From contig CBFFYP010000010.1 in NCBI GenBank assembly GCA_965646165.1, positions 11,904-75,903 on the forward strand: a stretch of DNA of 64,000 nt, read 5' to 3'. The stretch is from MGBC114844 sp910585855. GTDB taxonomy: Bacteria > Bacillota > Clostridia > Lachnospirales > Lachnospiraceae. The notes beneath the pieces are model-generated. The model made no database searches. It saw nothing but the letters and a program-made list of their open reading frames with translations, and was not told the origin of the DNA. This document shows, in pieces, positions 35,519-43,812 of this stretch (position 1 is its first letter; every line of letters starts with the position of its first letter). Made by a program: the position numbers and the translations under genes.

Positions 35519-35758
35519 ATGAGATTGGATAAATATTTAAAAGTATCCCGCTTGATTAAAAGACGAACTGTTGCAAATGAGGCATGTGATGCCGGGCGGG
35601 TTTTGGTAAATGGGAAAGTAGCAAAGGCTTCACAGGATGTAAAGGCTGGGGATCAGATCGAAATTCAGTTTGGGACAAGAACGGTTCGGGTGGAAGTGCT
35701 GGATGTACAGGAAACGACTAAAAAAGAGGAGGCAAAAGAGCTGTACCGCTACATTTAG
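35519..35758 (+). CDS. rqcP: S4-domain ribosome-associated quality-control protein RqcP
   Basis: A 79-residue S4-like RNA-binding protein starting MRLDKYLKVSRLIKRRTVAN, the signature of the Hsp15/YabO (RqcP) group; the next part VLVNGKVAKASQDVKAGDQI completes the S4 fold. RqcP stabilises the 50S-RqcH-tRNA complex during alanine tailing of stalled chains. ATG 35519 follows AGGAGG; the in-frame ATG at 35498 precedes that site and is rejected. In related bacteria the next gene is yabP; here a marR-MATE cassette intervenes. Confidence 0.92.
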   Translation: MRLDKYLKVSRLIKRRTVANEACDAGRVLVNGKVAKASQDVKAGDQIEIQFGTRTVRVEVLDVQETTKKEEAKELYRYI

Positions 35759-35760
35759 AT

Positions 35761-35849
35761 GGGGAACGCCAAAAGTCAAAGGGAGTGCTATTCCGAGCCT
35801 GCTTGCGATAGCATTTTCCAGCATAGCACTCCCTTTGGCTTTCGGCTGC
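35761..35849 (+). repeat. Hairpin element family 1, short derivative F
   Basis: Starts GGGGAACGCC. CAAAGGGAGTGCTAT pairs perfectly with ATAGCACTCCCTTTG. The loop keeps TTCCGAGCCTGCTTGCG and a scrap of TAGCATTTTCC, but the inner hairpin region is deleted. It begins two bases after the rqcP stop and ends shortly before the marR promoter. Confidence 0.8.
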
Positions 35850-35879
35850 GCCTGTGTTGGCTGTATTAAAATTTTTGTC

Positions 35880-35934
35880 TTGACAATTAGTACGGTTATG
35901 GACTATAATATAAATGGTACATAACCGTACTAAT
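35880..35934 (+). promoter_or_regulatory. Promoter and MarR-type operator of the marR-MATE operon
   Basis: TTGACA (35880-35885) and TATAAT (35904-35909) with an 18-bp spacer. ATTAGTACGGTTATG (35886-35900), filling the spacer, is repeated exactly as an inverted copy at 35920-35934, just past the -10 box. Bound repressor would block both promoter elements and early transcript, implying autoregulation. Confidence 0.88.
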
Positions 35935-35954
35935 TTTATTTGAGGAGGTCAGCT

Positions 35955-36422
35955 ATGATAAGTGATATTGTTTTTATGGAGCAGTTAAATAAATATTATG
36001 CTGTATGGCAGGAGTATAACTATGTGTATGAAGAATGGGCGAAGGCACATGGGCTGTCAGTTAATAGTTTGTTAGTATTGTGTGCAATTTATGACGGTGG
36101 AGAGGACTGTACACAGAAAAAAATCAGCCAGAGATGGATGATACCAAAGCAGACGGTTAATATGGTTTTTAAGGAGTTTGAGCGTAAGGGGTTTGTAGAA
36201 TTGTTTTTTTTGCCGGAGGATAAGCGAAATAAAGTGATTCGATTGACAAGGGCGGGAAAGGAATATGCGGATACAATTATTTCTGAATTGCGCAGGGCGG
36301 AATTGGCTGCAGTAGAGGAAATCGGCGTGGAGCGTATGCAGCAGCTAAACGAAAATATGGCTTTGTTTGTGGAATTTTTTAGCAAAGCAGGAGGTAAAAA
36401 TGATTGTGAAACAGACCAGTGA
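35955..36422 (+). CDS. MarR-family transcriptional regulator
   Basis: A 155-residue winged-helix protein: helix-turn-helix region TQKKISQRWMIPKQTVNMVF, then KEFERKGFVELFFLPEDKRN (wing with the D-x-R-N salt bridge of MarR proteins) and VIRLTRAGKEYADTI. ATG 35955 is preceded by GAGGAGG. The palindromic operator lies 20 bp upstream. It overlaps the MATE gene by 23 bp, so both are one transcript, and it likely represses the pump until a ligand binds. Confidence 0.93.
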   Translation: MISDIVFMEQLNKYYAVWQEYNYVYEEWAKAHGLSVNSLLVLCAIYDGGEDCTQKKISQRWMIPKQTVNMVFKEFERKGFVELFFLPEDKRNKVIRLTRAGKEYADTIISELRRAELAAVEEIGVERMQQLNENMALFVEFFSKAGGKNDCETDQ

Positions 36423-37740
36423 GATAAGGACTTTTTTTCAATATGTTATTCCGTCGGTGTTGTCTTTTGCTTTATCAGGGGTTTATACGATTGTGGATGG
36501 TTTTTTTATAGGGAATAGTATTGGGGATTTGGGACTTTCTGCCGTTAATATTGCTTATCCTATTGTTGCGGTGATTCAAGCACTTGGTACAGGGATTGGA
36601 ATGGGTGGTGCAATCTATTATTCTATTTGCAGGGCAGAGAAAAAGGAAGAACAGGCAAGGGAATTTACAGCAGCCGCTTTGTGGCTATTGGTTATCTCAA
36701 GTGTGATTTTAACGATTTTTGTTTTCTTTTTGAATGGTATGCTTTTAAGATTGCTGGGAGCAAGCGGTGAACTGCTTGTATTGGGAGAAGAATATATTGC
36801 AGTGATTGCTTTAGGGGCTTTTATGCAGGTGGTCGGTACGGGATTAGTTCCTTTTATCCGTAATCATGGCGGTTCTTTTTATGCAATGGTTTCTATGATT
36901 GCAGGTTTTGTTACCAATATTGTTTTGGATTATCTGTTTGTATGGGTATTTGAGCAAGGTGTTGCAGGTGCGGCATGGGCTACGGTGATTGGGCAGGGTG
37001 TTACTATGCTGATTGCACTTTTTTATCTGCTGCAAAAAAAGCAGTTTACCCTGCGTATACCTTTTTCAAAATTTGGAAAAGCATCAGTGCCGATACTGAA
37101 AATCGGGATTGCACCTTTTGGGCTTACAATGTCACCAAATATTTCTTTGATAATTATAAATCGTTTTTCTATTTTTTATGGCGGAGAGTTGGCTGTTGCT
37201 GTTTATGCCTGTATCGCTTATGTTATTTGTATTGTATATCTGATACTGCAGGGAGTCGGTGACGGAAGCCAGCCACTGCTTAGTCAGTATTATGGAGAAA
37301 AGAATTTTGACAAACTGAAAAGTACAAGAAAACTGGCGTATGGATTTGCAATGTTTTTATCCTTAATTGGTTGTATCATTATGTATTTGACAAAAGAAAG
37401 CCTTGGTGTATTATTTGGAGCATCAAAGACCGTGAATACAGAAATTGCAAATATCATGCCTATCTTTTTGATTTCTGTACCCTTTGTTGCAATTCTTCGT
37501 ATCACAACGGCAGGCTTTTATGCCACAGAAAAAAGTATATTTTCTTATACTTTAACTTTTATAGAACCGTTGCTTATGTTGGTACTTATGCTTATCCTGC
37601 CCCCTTTGTTTGGAGGGCAGATAATGATTTGGTGGAGTACAGTTTTAGCAAGAATTTTTTCGGCACTGTTAGCTATTGGTCTAAAGAATCATGTGGATGA
37701 AAAAGAGTATGCAGAATTTTTTATAGGGGAGGAACGTTGA
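36400..37740 (+). CDS. MATE-family multidrug efflux transporter
   Basis: A 446-residue polytopic protein with about 12 helices: FFQYVIPSVLSFALSGVYTI, then VDGFFIGNSIGDLGLSAVNI (N-lobe signature), FIRNHGGSFYAMVSMIAGFV, and GVGDGSQPLLSQYYGEKNFD in the C-lobe. It belongs to the DinF/NorM-like sodium or proton antiporters that export cationic compounds. ATG 36400 has GGAGG 5-6 bp ahead and fits the family start. Coupled to marR. The pair sits between rqcP and yabP, genes normally adjacent, so it is probably an insertion. Confidence 0.92.
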   Translation: MIVKQTSEIRTFFQYVIPSVLSFALSGVYTIVDGFFIGNSIGDLGLSAVNIAYPIVAVIQALGTGIGMGGAIYYSICRAEKKEEQAREFTAAALWLLVISSVILTIFVFFLNGMLLRLLGASGELLVLGEEYIAVIALGAFMQVVGTGLVPFIRNHGGSFYAMVSMIAGFVTNIVLDYLFVWVFEQGVAGAAWATVIGQGVTMLIALFYLLQKKQFTLRIPFSKFGKASVPILKIGIAPFGLTMSPNISLIIINRFSIFYGGELAVAVYACIAYVICIVYLILQGVGDGSQPLLSQYYGEKNFDKLKSTRKLAYGFAMFLSLIGCIIMYLTKESLGVLFGASKTVNTEIANIMPIFLISVPFVAILRITTAGFYATEKSIFSYTLTFIEPLLMLVLMLILPPLFGGQIMIWWSTVLARIFSALLAIGLKNHVDEKEYAEFFIGEER

Positions 37741-37794
37741 AAGCGGAAGGAAGGTCTATTTCAGGTTCGCCACTTCCTTCGACTTTTGGCGTTC
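37741..37794 (+). repeat. Hairpin element family 1, short derivative G
   Basis: CGGAAGGAAG and CTTCCTTCG arms flank a short loop with GGTCTATTTCAGGTTCGCC; the end CTTTTGGCGTTC matches the right end of full copies. It begins immediately after the MATE stop codon, so derivatives F and G bracket the marR-MATE cassette. Confidence 0.6.
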
Positions 37795-37920
37795 TTTCCA
37801 AGAAAACTATTTTTCCTTATGTTCTAAAAGGGGGAAAGAAATAATATATTAGAATAACATAAAAAACCTGTCCGGCTAGGAAAAGATTCAGGGCTGTGAA
37901 AAAATAGGGGTGAATAATCT

Positions 37921-38211
37921 ATGGAAGAAAAAGCAACAGCAGCACGTTCATTACATAAGTTAATTTTAAATCAGAGAAAGACAGCCCAGATTACCGGGGT
38001 AAAAGATGTGATATCCTTTGATATGAATGAAGTGCTGCTTGAAACAGATATGGGGATGCTTCAGATAAAAGGGAAAGATCTCCATGTAAATCGACTCAAT
38101 GTGGAGAGAGGTGAAGTGGATGTAGAGGGGATTGTAGACAGCTTTGCCTATTCCGAAGTAAGTGATTTTGCAAAGAAGGGAGAATCTTTGGTAAAAAGAT
38201 TATTTCGTTAA
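37921..38211 (+). CDS. yabP: Sporulation protein YabP
   Basis: A 96-residue protein: LILNQRKTAQITGVKDVISF, then DMNEVLLETDMGMLQIKGKD and LHVNRLNVERGEVDVEGIVD, the full YabP/YqfC beta fold. YabP is made in the mother cell under sigma-E, and mutants in related bacteria have coat/cortex effects. Its stop codon directly abuts the yabQ start. No signal peptide. Confidence 0.92.
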   Translation: MEEKATAARSLHKLILNQRKTAQITGVKDVISFDMNEVLLETDMGMLQIKGKDLHVNRLNVERGEVDVEGIVDSFAYSEVSDFAKKGESLVKRLFR

Positions 38212-38829
38212 ATGAGTAAAATGATTTACTGGGAATTAGATTATGTGCTTTCTTGTATTCTTTGGGGATTATTTTTAATGCTGCTTTATGACATGCTTCG
38301 TATTGAACGGCGTGTTTGGAAAAGGGGGAGCATCTGGGTATCAATAGAGGATATTCTTTACTGGAGTTTTGCGGCGATTGGGACATTTCGTCTGTTTTAT
38401 CAGCAGGATAACGGGGTAATTCGCTGGTTTGCGATTGCGGCGACTTTTTTAATGATGATTTTTGTAAATCGTTTTGTCAGCAGATGGGCAGTTCCTTTGA
38501 TCAGTCGAATTTTACGGATTCCGATTCGATTTTTTGAAAAAATAGTAAAAAAGATGATTGGATTGTTGCAAAAGATTTTTCAGATTTTTGTAAAGAGATT
38601 GCAATTAAGAAAGAAAAAAGCTACAATAAAAAAACAGGAACATAAGAAAGAGCAGCAAAAGAAGCTGGAAAAACAAAAACAGCAAAAGCAGCAAAAAAAG
38701 TTAGAAGAGCAAAAACAGCTAGAAGAACGAAAACAGCAAAAAAAGCAGAAGCGGCAGAAAGCGGTCAGTAAGAGAAAAAGAGGTGGCATAGATGGCAAAA
38801 AGGAAACGAAGGAGAAAAAAAGAAAGTAA
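38212..38829 (+). CDS. yabQ: Spore cortex membrane protein YabQ
   Basis: A 205-residue protein. Hydrophobic N-terminal half with helices (LDYVLSCILWGLFLMLLYDM, ILYWSFAAIGTFRLFYQQ, WFAIAATFLMMIFV) matches YabQ, which is needed for spore cortex formation. The C-terminal third is an unusually long Lys/Gln low-complexity tail (KKLEKQKQQKQQKKLEEQ and similar), probably coiled coil and variable. ATG adjoins the yabP stop; the 3' end overlaps divIC by 38 bp. Confidence 0.9.
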   Translation: MSKMIYWELDYVLSCILWGLFLMLLYDMLRIERRVWKRGSIWVSIEDILYWSFAAIGTFRLFYQQDNGVIRWFAIAATFLMMIFVNRFVSRWAVPLISRILRIPIRFFEKIVKKMIGLLQKIFQIFVKRLQLRKKKATIKKQEHKKEQQKKLEKQKQQKQQKKLEEQKQLEERKQQKKQKRQKAVSKRKRGGIDGKKETKEKKRK

Positions 38830-39091
38830 AATTGGAATTTTAGCAATTAGCTTTATGGTATTGTGTTTGTTTGCAGTAATTGCTTATAAGGGCGAGGAGC
38901 TTAAGATTAAAAATGAGGCTTATATTGCAAAAGAAGCTGCTTTAATGGCACAGATTCAGGAAGAGGGAAAACGGACAGAAGAACTGAAGGAGCGCAGCAA
39001 GTATGTAAAGACAAAGAAGTATATTGAGGAAGTCGCTAGAGAAAAACTTGGACTAATTTATGAGGATGAGATTATTTTTAAAGCAAAGTAG
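38792..39091 (+). CDS. divIC: Septum formation protein DivIC/FtsB family
   Basis: A 99-residue single-span protein: basic cytoplasmic start (MAKRKRRRKKESKIGILAIS), membrane helix ILAISFMVLCLFAVIAYKG, then a coiled coil (AYIAKEAALMAQIQEEGKRT) and the conserved end YIEEVAREKLGLIYEDEIIF. Part of the DivIB-DivIC-FtsL complex of the divisome. Starts inside the yabQ tail, with GAGGTGG upstream. Confidence 0.93.
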   Translation: MAKRKRRRKKESKIGILAISFMVLCLFAVIAYKGEELKIKNEAYIAKEAALMAQIQEEGKRTEELKERSKYVKTKKYIEEVAREKLGLIYEDEIIFKAK

Positions 39092-39275
39092 TTTATTTTG
39101 CTTAGGAATATCTGAAAAAGTCTTAGCACCCTGTATTCGATAAAGAATGGCAGCGGTGCTTATTTTTGTCAGCAGATTTTTGGAAATGAAGGAGTTAGAA
39201 TGACAAAAAAAGAGTAAGGATACTTGGTATAGTTTTTTTGCGGCGTCGTAACAGGAAAAATAAAAGGAGGGGCAA

Positions 39276-41363
39276 ATGGGAAAAATGAATAAGAAAAATC
39301 AGACAGGAAAGGAAAAAAGAAATTGGAAATTGAAAATGAAAGGTAAGAGAGATGGAAACTTTGCTGACAGATGGGCAAGACGGCTGCTTTTGCAGGGGCT
39401 GGGGATTTGTTCTGTATTCTGTACCACAAATGGTTTAAATCCAGTAGCAGTGGCTTTTTTTTCAGCAATGTTTTTAGAGCAGCAGGATCGCTGGCTTTTA
39501 ATGGGATTGATGAGTATAACGATGTTAGCGGGGATGCCTTTTTTGGCAGCGGTAAAATACATAACGGCAATGTTTATTATCAGTGTAATTGTCTGGATTT
39601 TTGAAAAGCGGCAGGTTAGAAAGATTGATACTTTATTTGGTGCTAGTATTGCCGGAATTGCTGTATTAATTGTACAAATGACGGGTACATTTGCAGGAGG
39701 AAATATAAGAGAACTTGTGCTTATGGGGGCATTGGAAGGCGGTTTGGTAATTGCGCTTTCTGGAATTTTTCAGATTGGAATACATGGTATTTTAACAAAA
39801 CAGGCGGGGCGTCCTTACCAGAATGACGAGATTACAGCGGTAGGAATTTTATTTGCGGTATGTTTATATGCCTTTCGGGGAGCAGGGGGATTTACAGAAT
39901 GGGTTGGACCGTTTTTTATGTATTTGATGATTCTTTGGATGGCATATCGCTATGGAATCGGTTTTGGATCGGCATTGGGCTGTGCCTGTGGTGTAATTTC
40001 CACAATTTGGAATGGGGATATTCGAATGTTGGGGGTATTTTGTATTTTGGGGGTAATGGCAGGAGTCTTTCGTTCACTTGGAAAGCTTTGGAGTACGATT
40101 GGATTTCTTGCCTGCAGTTATCTTTTAGGACTTTTATACGTACCATTTTTATTTAATGGAAAGACAGAAGCCTGTATTTTGGCAGGAGCGGCAGCATTTC
40201 TTTTGATCCCTGAACGCTGGACAGTTCCATATGAACAGATAAAAACGGATTCAGGAAAAAAAGAAGAAGAGGAGAAAAAGAGGCACTATATCGAAGAAGT
40301 GGCAGGAAGTCTGAAACATTTAGCGGAAAGTTTCGGCAGACTTCGAGGGGACAGTGAATTTTCCTATGCCTCAGCCGTACAGTTAAATGAAACGGCAAAT
40401 TTATTAGAATCCATGTGCAGCTATCTTAGCAGAGAGCAGCAGGAAGAACAAGATCTGTTAGAACAGATTTGCCAAGAATATAAACGGAATCGGATGCATA
40501 TAAAAGAAGGAAGCATTGTAACACTTTCTAACGGAAGAAAGCGGATAAAACTACTGGTAAGAACGGAGGACAAGCGGATTCTAACGGCAAAAGAGGCGGC
40601 ACAGATTGCCGGAAGAATCGCCGGAAAACGCCTTTGCCCGTCAAGCGGCGGCAGAACGATTATCAATGGAGAGTATGAGTGGATTATTCTTTTAGAGGAT
40701 ACCAATTTTATGATACTGCAGGGAACAGCATCTTCTAGTAAAAACGGAGAAACCATATCAGGAGATAATTTTAGCTGTGTAGATTTGGCAGAGGGACGCT
40801 ACCTGATGGGGATTGTAGATGGTATGGGATCTGGAGAAAAGGCAAATGAGGAAAGTGAAGAAGTGATTGATTTGCTGGAAGAATTAATCCGTACCGGGTT
40901 TGACGAGGCAGCGGCACTGAGTATGGTAAATGCTGTGTTATCTGGCAGTGAAGAAGCGGCAAAATCTACGGCGGTGGATTTGGCACTGGCAGATTTATAT
41001 ACTGGTACTTGCAATTTCTTAAAATCAGGTGCTGCCGCTACCTTTATCAGAAGAAATCATTGGGTAGAAGTATTGAAATCCACCAGTCTGCCGATTGGAA
41101 TTTTGCCTGAGCCTGACTGTGAATGTGCAGCGAAAAAATTATATGATGGGGATTATATTGTAATGCTTTCGGATGGGGTGTTAGAAGCGATTGAGGGGGA
41201 AGAAAAAGAAGAGGAACTTGGACGGGTACTTATGGATATGACACTGCAGAATCCTAAAGAAATGGCGGAGTATATTTTGGAATATGCGATTGATAGGGCG
41301 GGGGGAATACCTAGGGATGATATGACAGTCCTAGTAACTGGAATTTGGAAAAAAGCAGCTTGA
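39276..41363 (+). CDS. spoIIE: Stage II sporulation protein E (SpoIIE phosphatase)
   Basis: A 695-residue protein: basic cytoplasmic start, about ten membrane helices (residues 40-320), a regulatory coiled region (HYIEEVAGSLKHLAESFGRL), then the PP2C-type phosphatase (DNFSCVDLAEGRYLMGIVDG, MGSGEKANEES, DGDYIVMLSDGVLEAI, RDDMTVLVTGIW). SpoIIE binds the polar septum and dephosphorylates SpoIIAA to release sigma-F. AGGAGGGG precedes the ATG. Length is a little shorter than the 827 residues of B. subtilis, as usual in clostridia. Confidence 0.95.
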   Translation: MGKMNKKNQTGKEKRNWKLKMKGKRDGNFADRWARRLLLQGLGICSVFCTTNGLNPVAVAFFSAMFLEQQDRWLLMGLMSITMLAGMPFLAAVKYITAMFIISVIVWIFEKRQVRKIDTLFGASIAGIAVLIVQMTGTFAGGNIRELVLMGALEGGLVIALSGIFQIGIHGILTKQAGRPYQNDEITAVGILFAVCLYAFRGAGGFTEWVGPFFMYLMILWMAYRYGIGFGSALGCACGVISTIWNGDIRMLGVFCILGVMAGVFRSLGKLWSTIGFLACSYLLGLLYVPFLFNGKTEACILAGAAAFLLIPERWTVPYEQIKTDSGKKEEEEKKRHYIEEVAGSLKHLAESFGRLRGDSEFSYASAVQLNETANLLESMCSYLSREQQEEQDLLEQICQEYKRNRMHIKEGSIVTLSNGRKRIKLLVRTEDKRILTAKEAAQIAGRIAGKRLCPSSGGRTIINGEYEWIILLEDTNFMILQGTASSSKNGETISGDNFSCVDLAEGRYLMGIVDGMGSGEKANEESEEVIDLLEELIRTGFDEAAALSMVNAVLSGSEEAAKSTAVDLALADLYTGTCNFLKSGAAATFIRRNHWVEVLKSTSLPIGILPEPDCECAAKKLYDGDYIVMLSDGVLEAIEGEEKEEELGRVLMDMTLQNPKEMAEYILEYAIDRAGGIPRDDMTVLVTGIWKKAA

Positions 41364-41379
41364 AAATTTTTGTTAGTCA

Positions 41380-41524
41380 GGACGCCGAAAGCCGAATGGA
41401 GGTCTATTCCGGGCCCGCTTTCGCTTAGCATTTCCTCGTAGCGGACACTAAGACGCTAAAACACAGCGTCTAAGTGCCGACGGGAAATGATGACCCTGCA
41501 TAGACCTCCATTCGGCTTTTGGCT
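41380..41524 (+). repeat. Hairpin element family 1, copy H
   Basis: Starts GGACGCC. Outer arm AAAGCCGAATGGAGGTCTA pairs exactly with TAGACCTCCATTCGGCTTT. Inner hairpin GACGCT/AGCGTC. Sixteen bases after the spoIIE stop. Confidence 0.92.
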
Positions 41525-41584
41525 GTGTACTTCCAACGGAAAAATTATAATAAATAGTAAAATATTCGTTGTAGTATAAATGTA

Positions 41585-41709
41585 TAACAGTTTGGAGGTT
41601 ATCTGAACGGCTACCAAAACACTAATGGGAAATGATGACTCTTCCTGAATTTCCTTTATGGGTTCAGATATTCCTAGTAGCCAGAATATAATAGCGTTAG
41701 GAACTGTTA
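41585..41709 (+). repeat. Nested inverted-repeat element with part of the family 1 core
   Basis: Three nested arm pairs: TAACAGTT/AACTGTTA at the ends, then ATCTGAAC/GTTCAGAT and GGCTAC/GTAGCC. The middle contains TGGGAAATGATGAC, identical to the family 1 core, facing ATTTCC. A distinct relative or a rearranged derivative. Confidence 0.55.
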
Positions 41710-41873
41710 ATAAATTACTTATCTAAATGTCCATCTGCGGCATCAGAAAATTTTGACATAGCTCGCTATGTCTGTGATGTTTGCCATTCGTATTTGTTTA
41801 CTTGGCAAGAGGAATATCAAGATTAAAAAAGCTTGAGTGAAATTCTTCTTTTGTTTCGGAGTCAACAAACAGT
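41710..41873. other. Non-coding stretch with a perfect short hairpin
   Basis: GACATAGCTCGCTATGTC at 41755-41772 is a 7-bp stem with a four-base loop, enclosed by CATC/GATG. Nothing coding is visible. Confidence 0.4.
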
Positions 41874-42197
41874 CAGATGCGAACCCCCTAGGCAGCCTGC
41901 AGTGACTTTGGAAAAAAGTTAGAAGTTCTTAACTTCTGCCAGAAAACCTAAGATTTTTTGCATATCCTGCTTTCATGCAGGGTATGCAAAAAAAGGGGCG
42001 TGTTTAGCCCGCATTATGGAAGGGAAGCTGTTTTGTTGCGGTGTATCACATCTTTTGGTATGCTCATTCTGTTTTGGTTGCCATGCGGGCGAATTGCGCC
42101 CCGGTCTGTCCGGCTGGATGTGCCGAAATGCAGAAGTTTTAGAACTTCTTGCTTTTTGGAAACCGGAACAGCAGGCTGCCTAGGGGGTTCGCATCTG
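41874..42197. repeat. Palindromic element, 27-bp perfect terminal inverted repeats, two tail-to-tail family 2 repeats
   Basis: The ends 41874-41900 and 42171-42197 are exact 27-bp inverted repeats (start CAGATGCGAACCCCCTAGG). Just inside each end lies a related hairpin (AGAAGTT/AACTTCT). The right half, read on the minus strand, matches the repeat at 63.8 kb, including GACAGACCGGGGCGCAATTC and GGGCTAAACACGCCCC. The halves meet at a strong terminator-like stem (41954-41993). ORFs inside are not credible genes. Confidence 0.8.
41954..41993. terminator. Bidirectional terminator-like stem
   Basis: TTTTTTGCATATCCTGC pairs with GCAGGGTATGCAAAAAA around a six-base loop (one mismatch). T-runs stand on the 3' side of the stem for both strands. 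It probably ends transcription from spoIIE and from the minus-strand repeat. Confidence 0.7.
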
Positions 42198-42392
42198 GCG
42201 TCATGGTGTTCTGATATCCTGGCGTTCTGATATCCTGATGTCCTGACATCTTGGCATCCTTCTTTGATTGACAAATAAGAAGATTGTGGTATAATAAAGT
42301 CAGTCGTAAAAACAGGAGATACTTGTAAGGATATGAGATTCAATAGGAATGTTTATTCAGTGTTGTTATTGTATGAATAGATGGGAGCAGAT

Positions 42393-43811
42393 ATGATACA
42401 GGAAGTGGAAGAATACTGCAGGCGAAATGGATTGATAGAGAAGGGCGATAAGATTGTAATCGGGTTGTCCGGAGGGGTGGATTCTGTCTGCCTTTTTTTC
42501 GTACTGTTGTCTTTTCAGGAAAGATATAAGTTGGATTTGCAGACGGTACATATTCATCACGGGATACGGGGGGAAGAAGCGGACAGGGATGTGGCTTTTG
42601 TAGAGGATTTGTGCAGGCGTTATGTTGTGCCTTGCAGGGTGGAGTATTGTGATGCTTTTTTGGAGGCGAAGCGGCAGGGGATTTCTGTGGAAGAAGCGGG
42701 ACGGAAGATTCGGTATAGGGAGCTGGAGCGGATTCGAAGGGAATTGGATTTTACAAAGATTGCAGTTGCACATCACAGTAAAGATCAGGCGGAAACGATT
42801 TTATTTCATCTTTGCAGAGGGAGCGGAATTGCCGGATTGGTTGGGATGAAGCCTTTTAGCGGAGCAGTGATTCGTCCGCTGCTTGGAGTTAGTAGGGAAG
42901 AGATTGAAGAGTTTTTGGGGGAAAGAAATCAAGTATGGTGTATGGATTCTACAAATCTGGAAAATAATTATAGCAGGAATTTTCTTAGAAATCAGATACT
43001 TCCTTTGCTGACAGAAAGGATTAATGGTGATACGGTAAAGCATATTGTGGCGGCGGGAGAAATTTTAGGGGAGGTTTACCATTACATACGAGAGGAGGCA
43101 CAGCGTTGGGCAGATAAGTTAGTGGTAAAGAGAGAGTTTGGGAAAACGGAGTTGGAAGCGGAGGGATTGAGGCTGCTTGCGCCTTTTATGCGCAGGGAGA
43201 TTTATCGGTTGTTTTTAGAGGGACAGGGAGGGCTTCGGGATATTTCAGCGGTTCATTTGGAACGAATTGATAAGTTACTTTTTGAAATAGTTGGGCATTG
43301 CGTGGATCTTCCGGCGAAAAGAAGGGTAATGAGGACTTATGATACGCTATTATTTTTGGATTTGGAGGAGAGAAGAGAATTAAGGACAGAGGGGTTTGAA
43401 ATAGTTCTAGAATTTGGAAAAGAGTATCGTTTGCCTTCAGGAGCAGTGCTTTTTGTGGGGATTCCAGAGAAAATCGATCAGTTTTGCCAAAAAAACGGGA
43501 TAAAAAGAGAAGAAATTATGGAAGAAAATCCCTGTACGAAATGCTTTGATTATGATACAATAAAGGATACTCTTAAGTTGCGTACCCGAGAAACAGGGGA
43601 TTATCTGGAACTGAAAGCCGGAATGGGAGTAAAAACACTGAAAAGATATTTTATTGATAAAAAGATACCAAAAGAGGAGAGGGATCGGATTCCTTTGATT
43701 GCAGAGGGAAGTCATATTCTTTGGGTGATTGGATATCGAATCAGTGCCGGATATAAAGTGACAGATGCCACCAGAACAATACTACAAATAAAAATAATTG
43801 GAGGACAGTAA
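42393..43811 (+). CDS. tilS: tRNA(Ile)-lysidine synthase
   Basis: A 472-residue enzyme that makes lysidine at the wobble C of tRNA-Ile(CAU), letting it read AUA. The P-loop SGGVDS lies at 26-31 in KIVIGLSGGVDSVCLFFVLL, followed by HIHHGIRGEEADRD and the AVAHHSKDQAETILFHLCRG block with the catalytic region, RPLLGVSREEIEEF and the C-terminal TilS domain (LKTLKRYFIDKKIPKEERDR). ATG 42393 follows GGGAG with 6-7 bp spacing; ATG 42381 would overlap that site. One base separates its stop from the hpt ATG. Confidence 0.95.
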   Translation: MIQEVEEYCRRNGLIEKGDKIVIGLSGGVDSVCLFFVLLSFQERYKLDLQTVHIHHGIRGEEADRDVAFVEDLCRRYVVPCRVEYCDAFLEAKRQGISVEEAGRKIRYRELERIRRELDFTKIAVAHHSKDQAETILFHLCRGSGIAGLVGMKPFSGAVIRPLLGVSREEIEEFLGERNQVWCMDSTNLENNYSRNFLRNQILPLLTERINGDTVKHIVAAGEILGEVYHYIREEAQRWADKLVVKREFGKTELEAEGLRLLAPFMRREIYRLFLEGQGGLRDISAVHLERIDKLLFEIVGHCVDLPAKRRVMRTYDTLLFLDLEERRELRTEGFEIVLEFGKEYRLPSGAVLFVGIPEKIDQFCQKNGIKREEIMEENPCTKCFDYDTIKDTLKLRTRETGDYLELKAGMGVKTLKRYFIDKKIPKEERDRIPLIAEGSHILWVIGYRISAGYKVTDATRTILQIKIIGGQ

Positions 43812-43812
43812 G

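Noticed and set aside
38580..38846. Cys/Phe-rich minus-strand ORF opposite the yabQ tail
   Set aside because: Complement of the Lys/Gln low-complexity coding region.
41958..42343. Two overlapping ORFs (plus and minus) within the palindromic element
   Set aside because: They follow the repeat boundaries, lack ribosome sites and cross strong stem structures.
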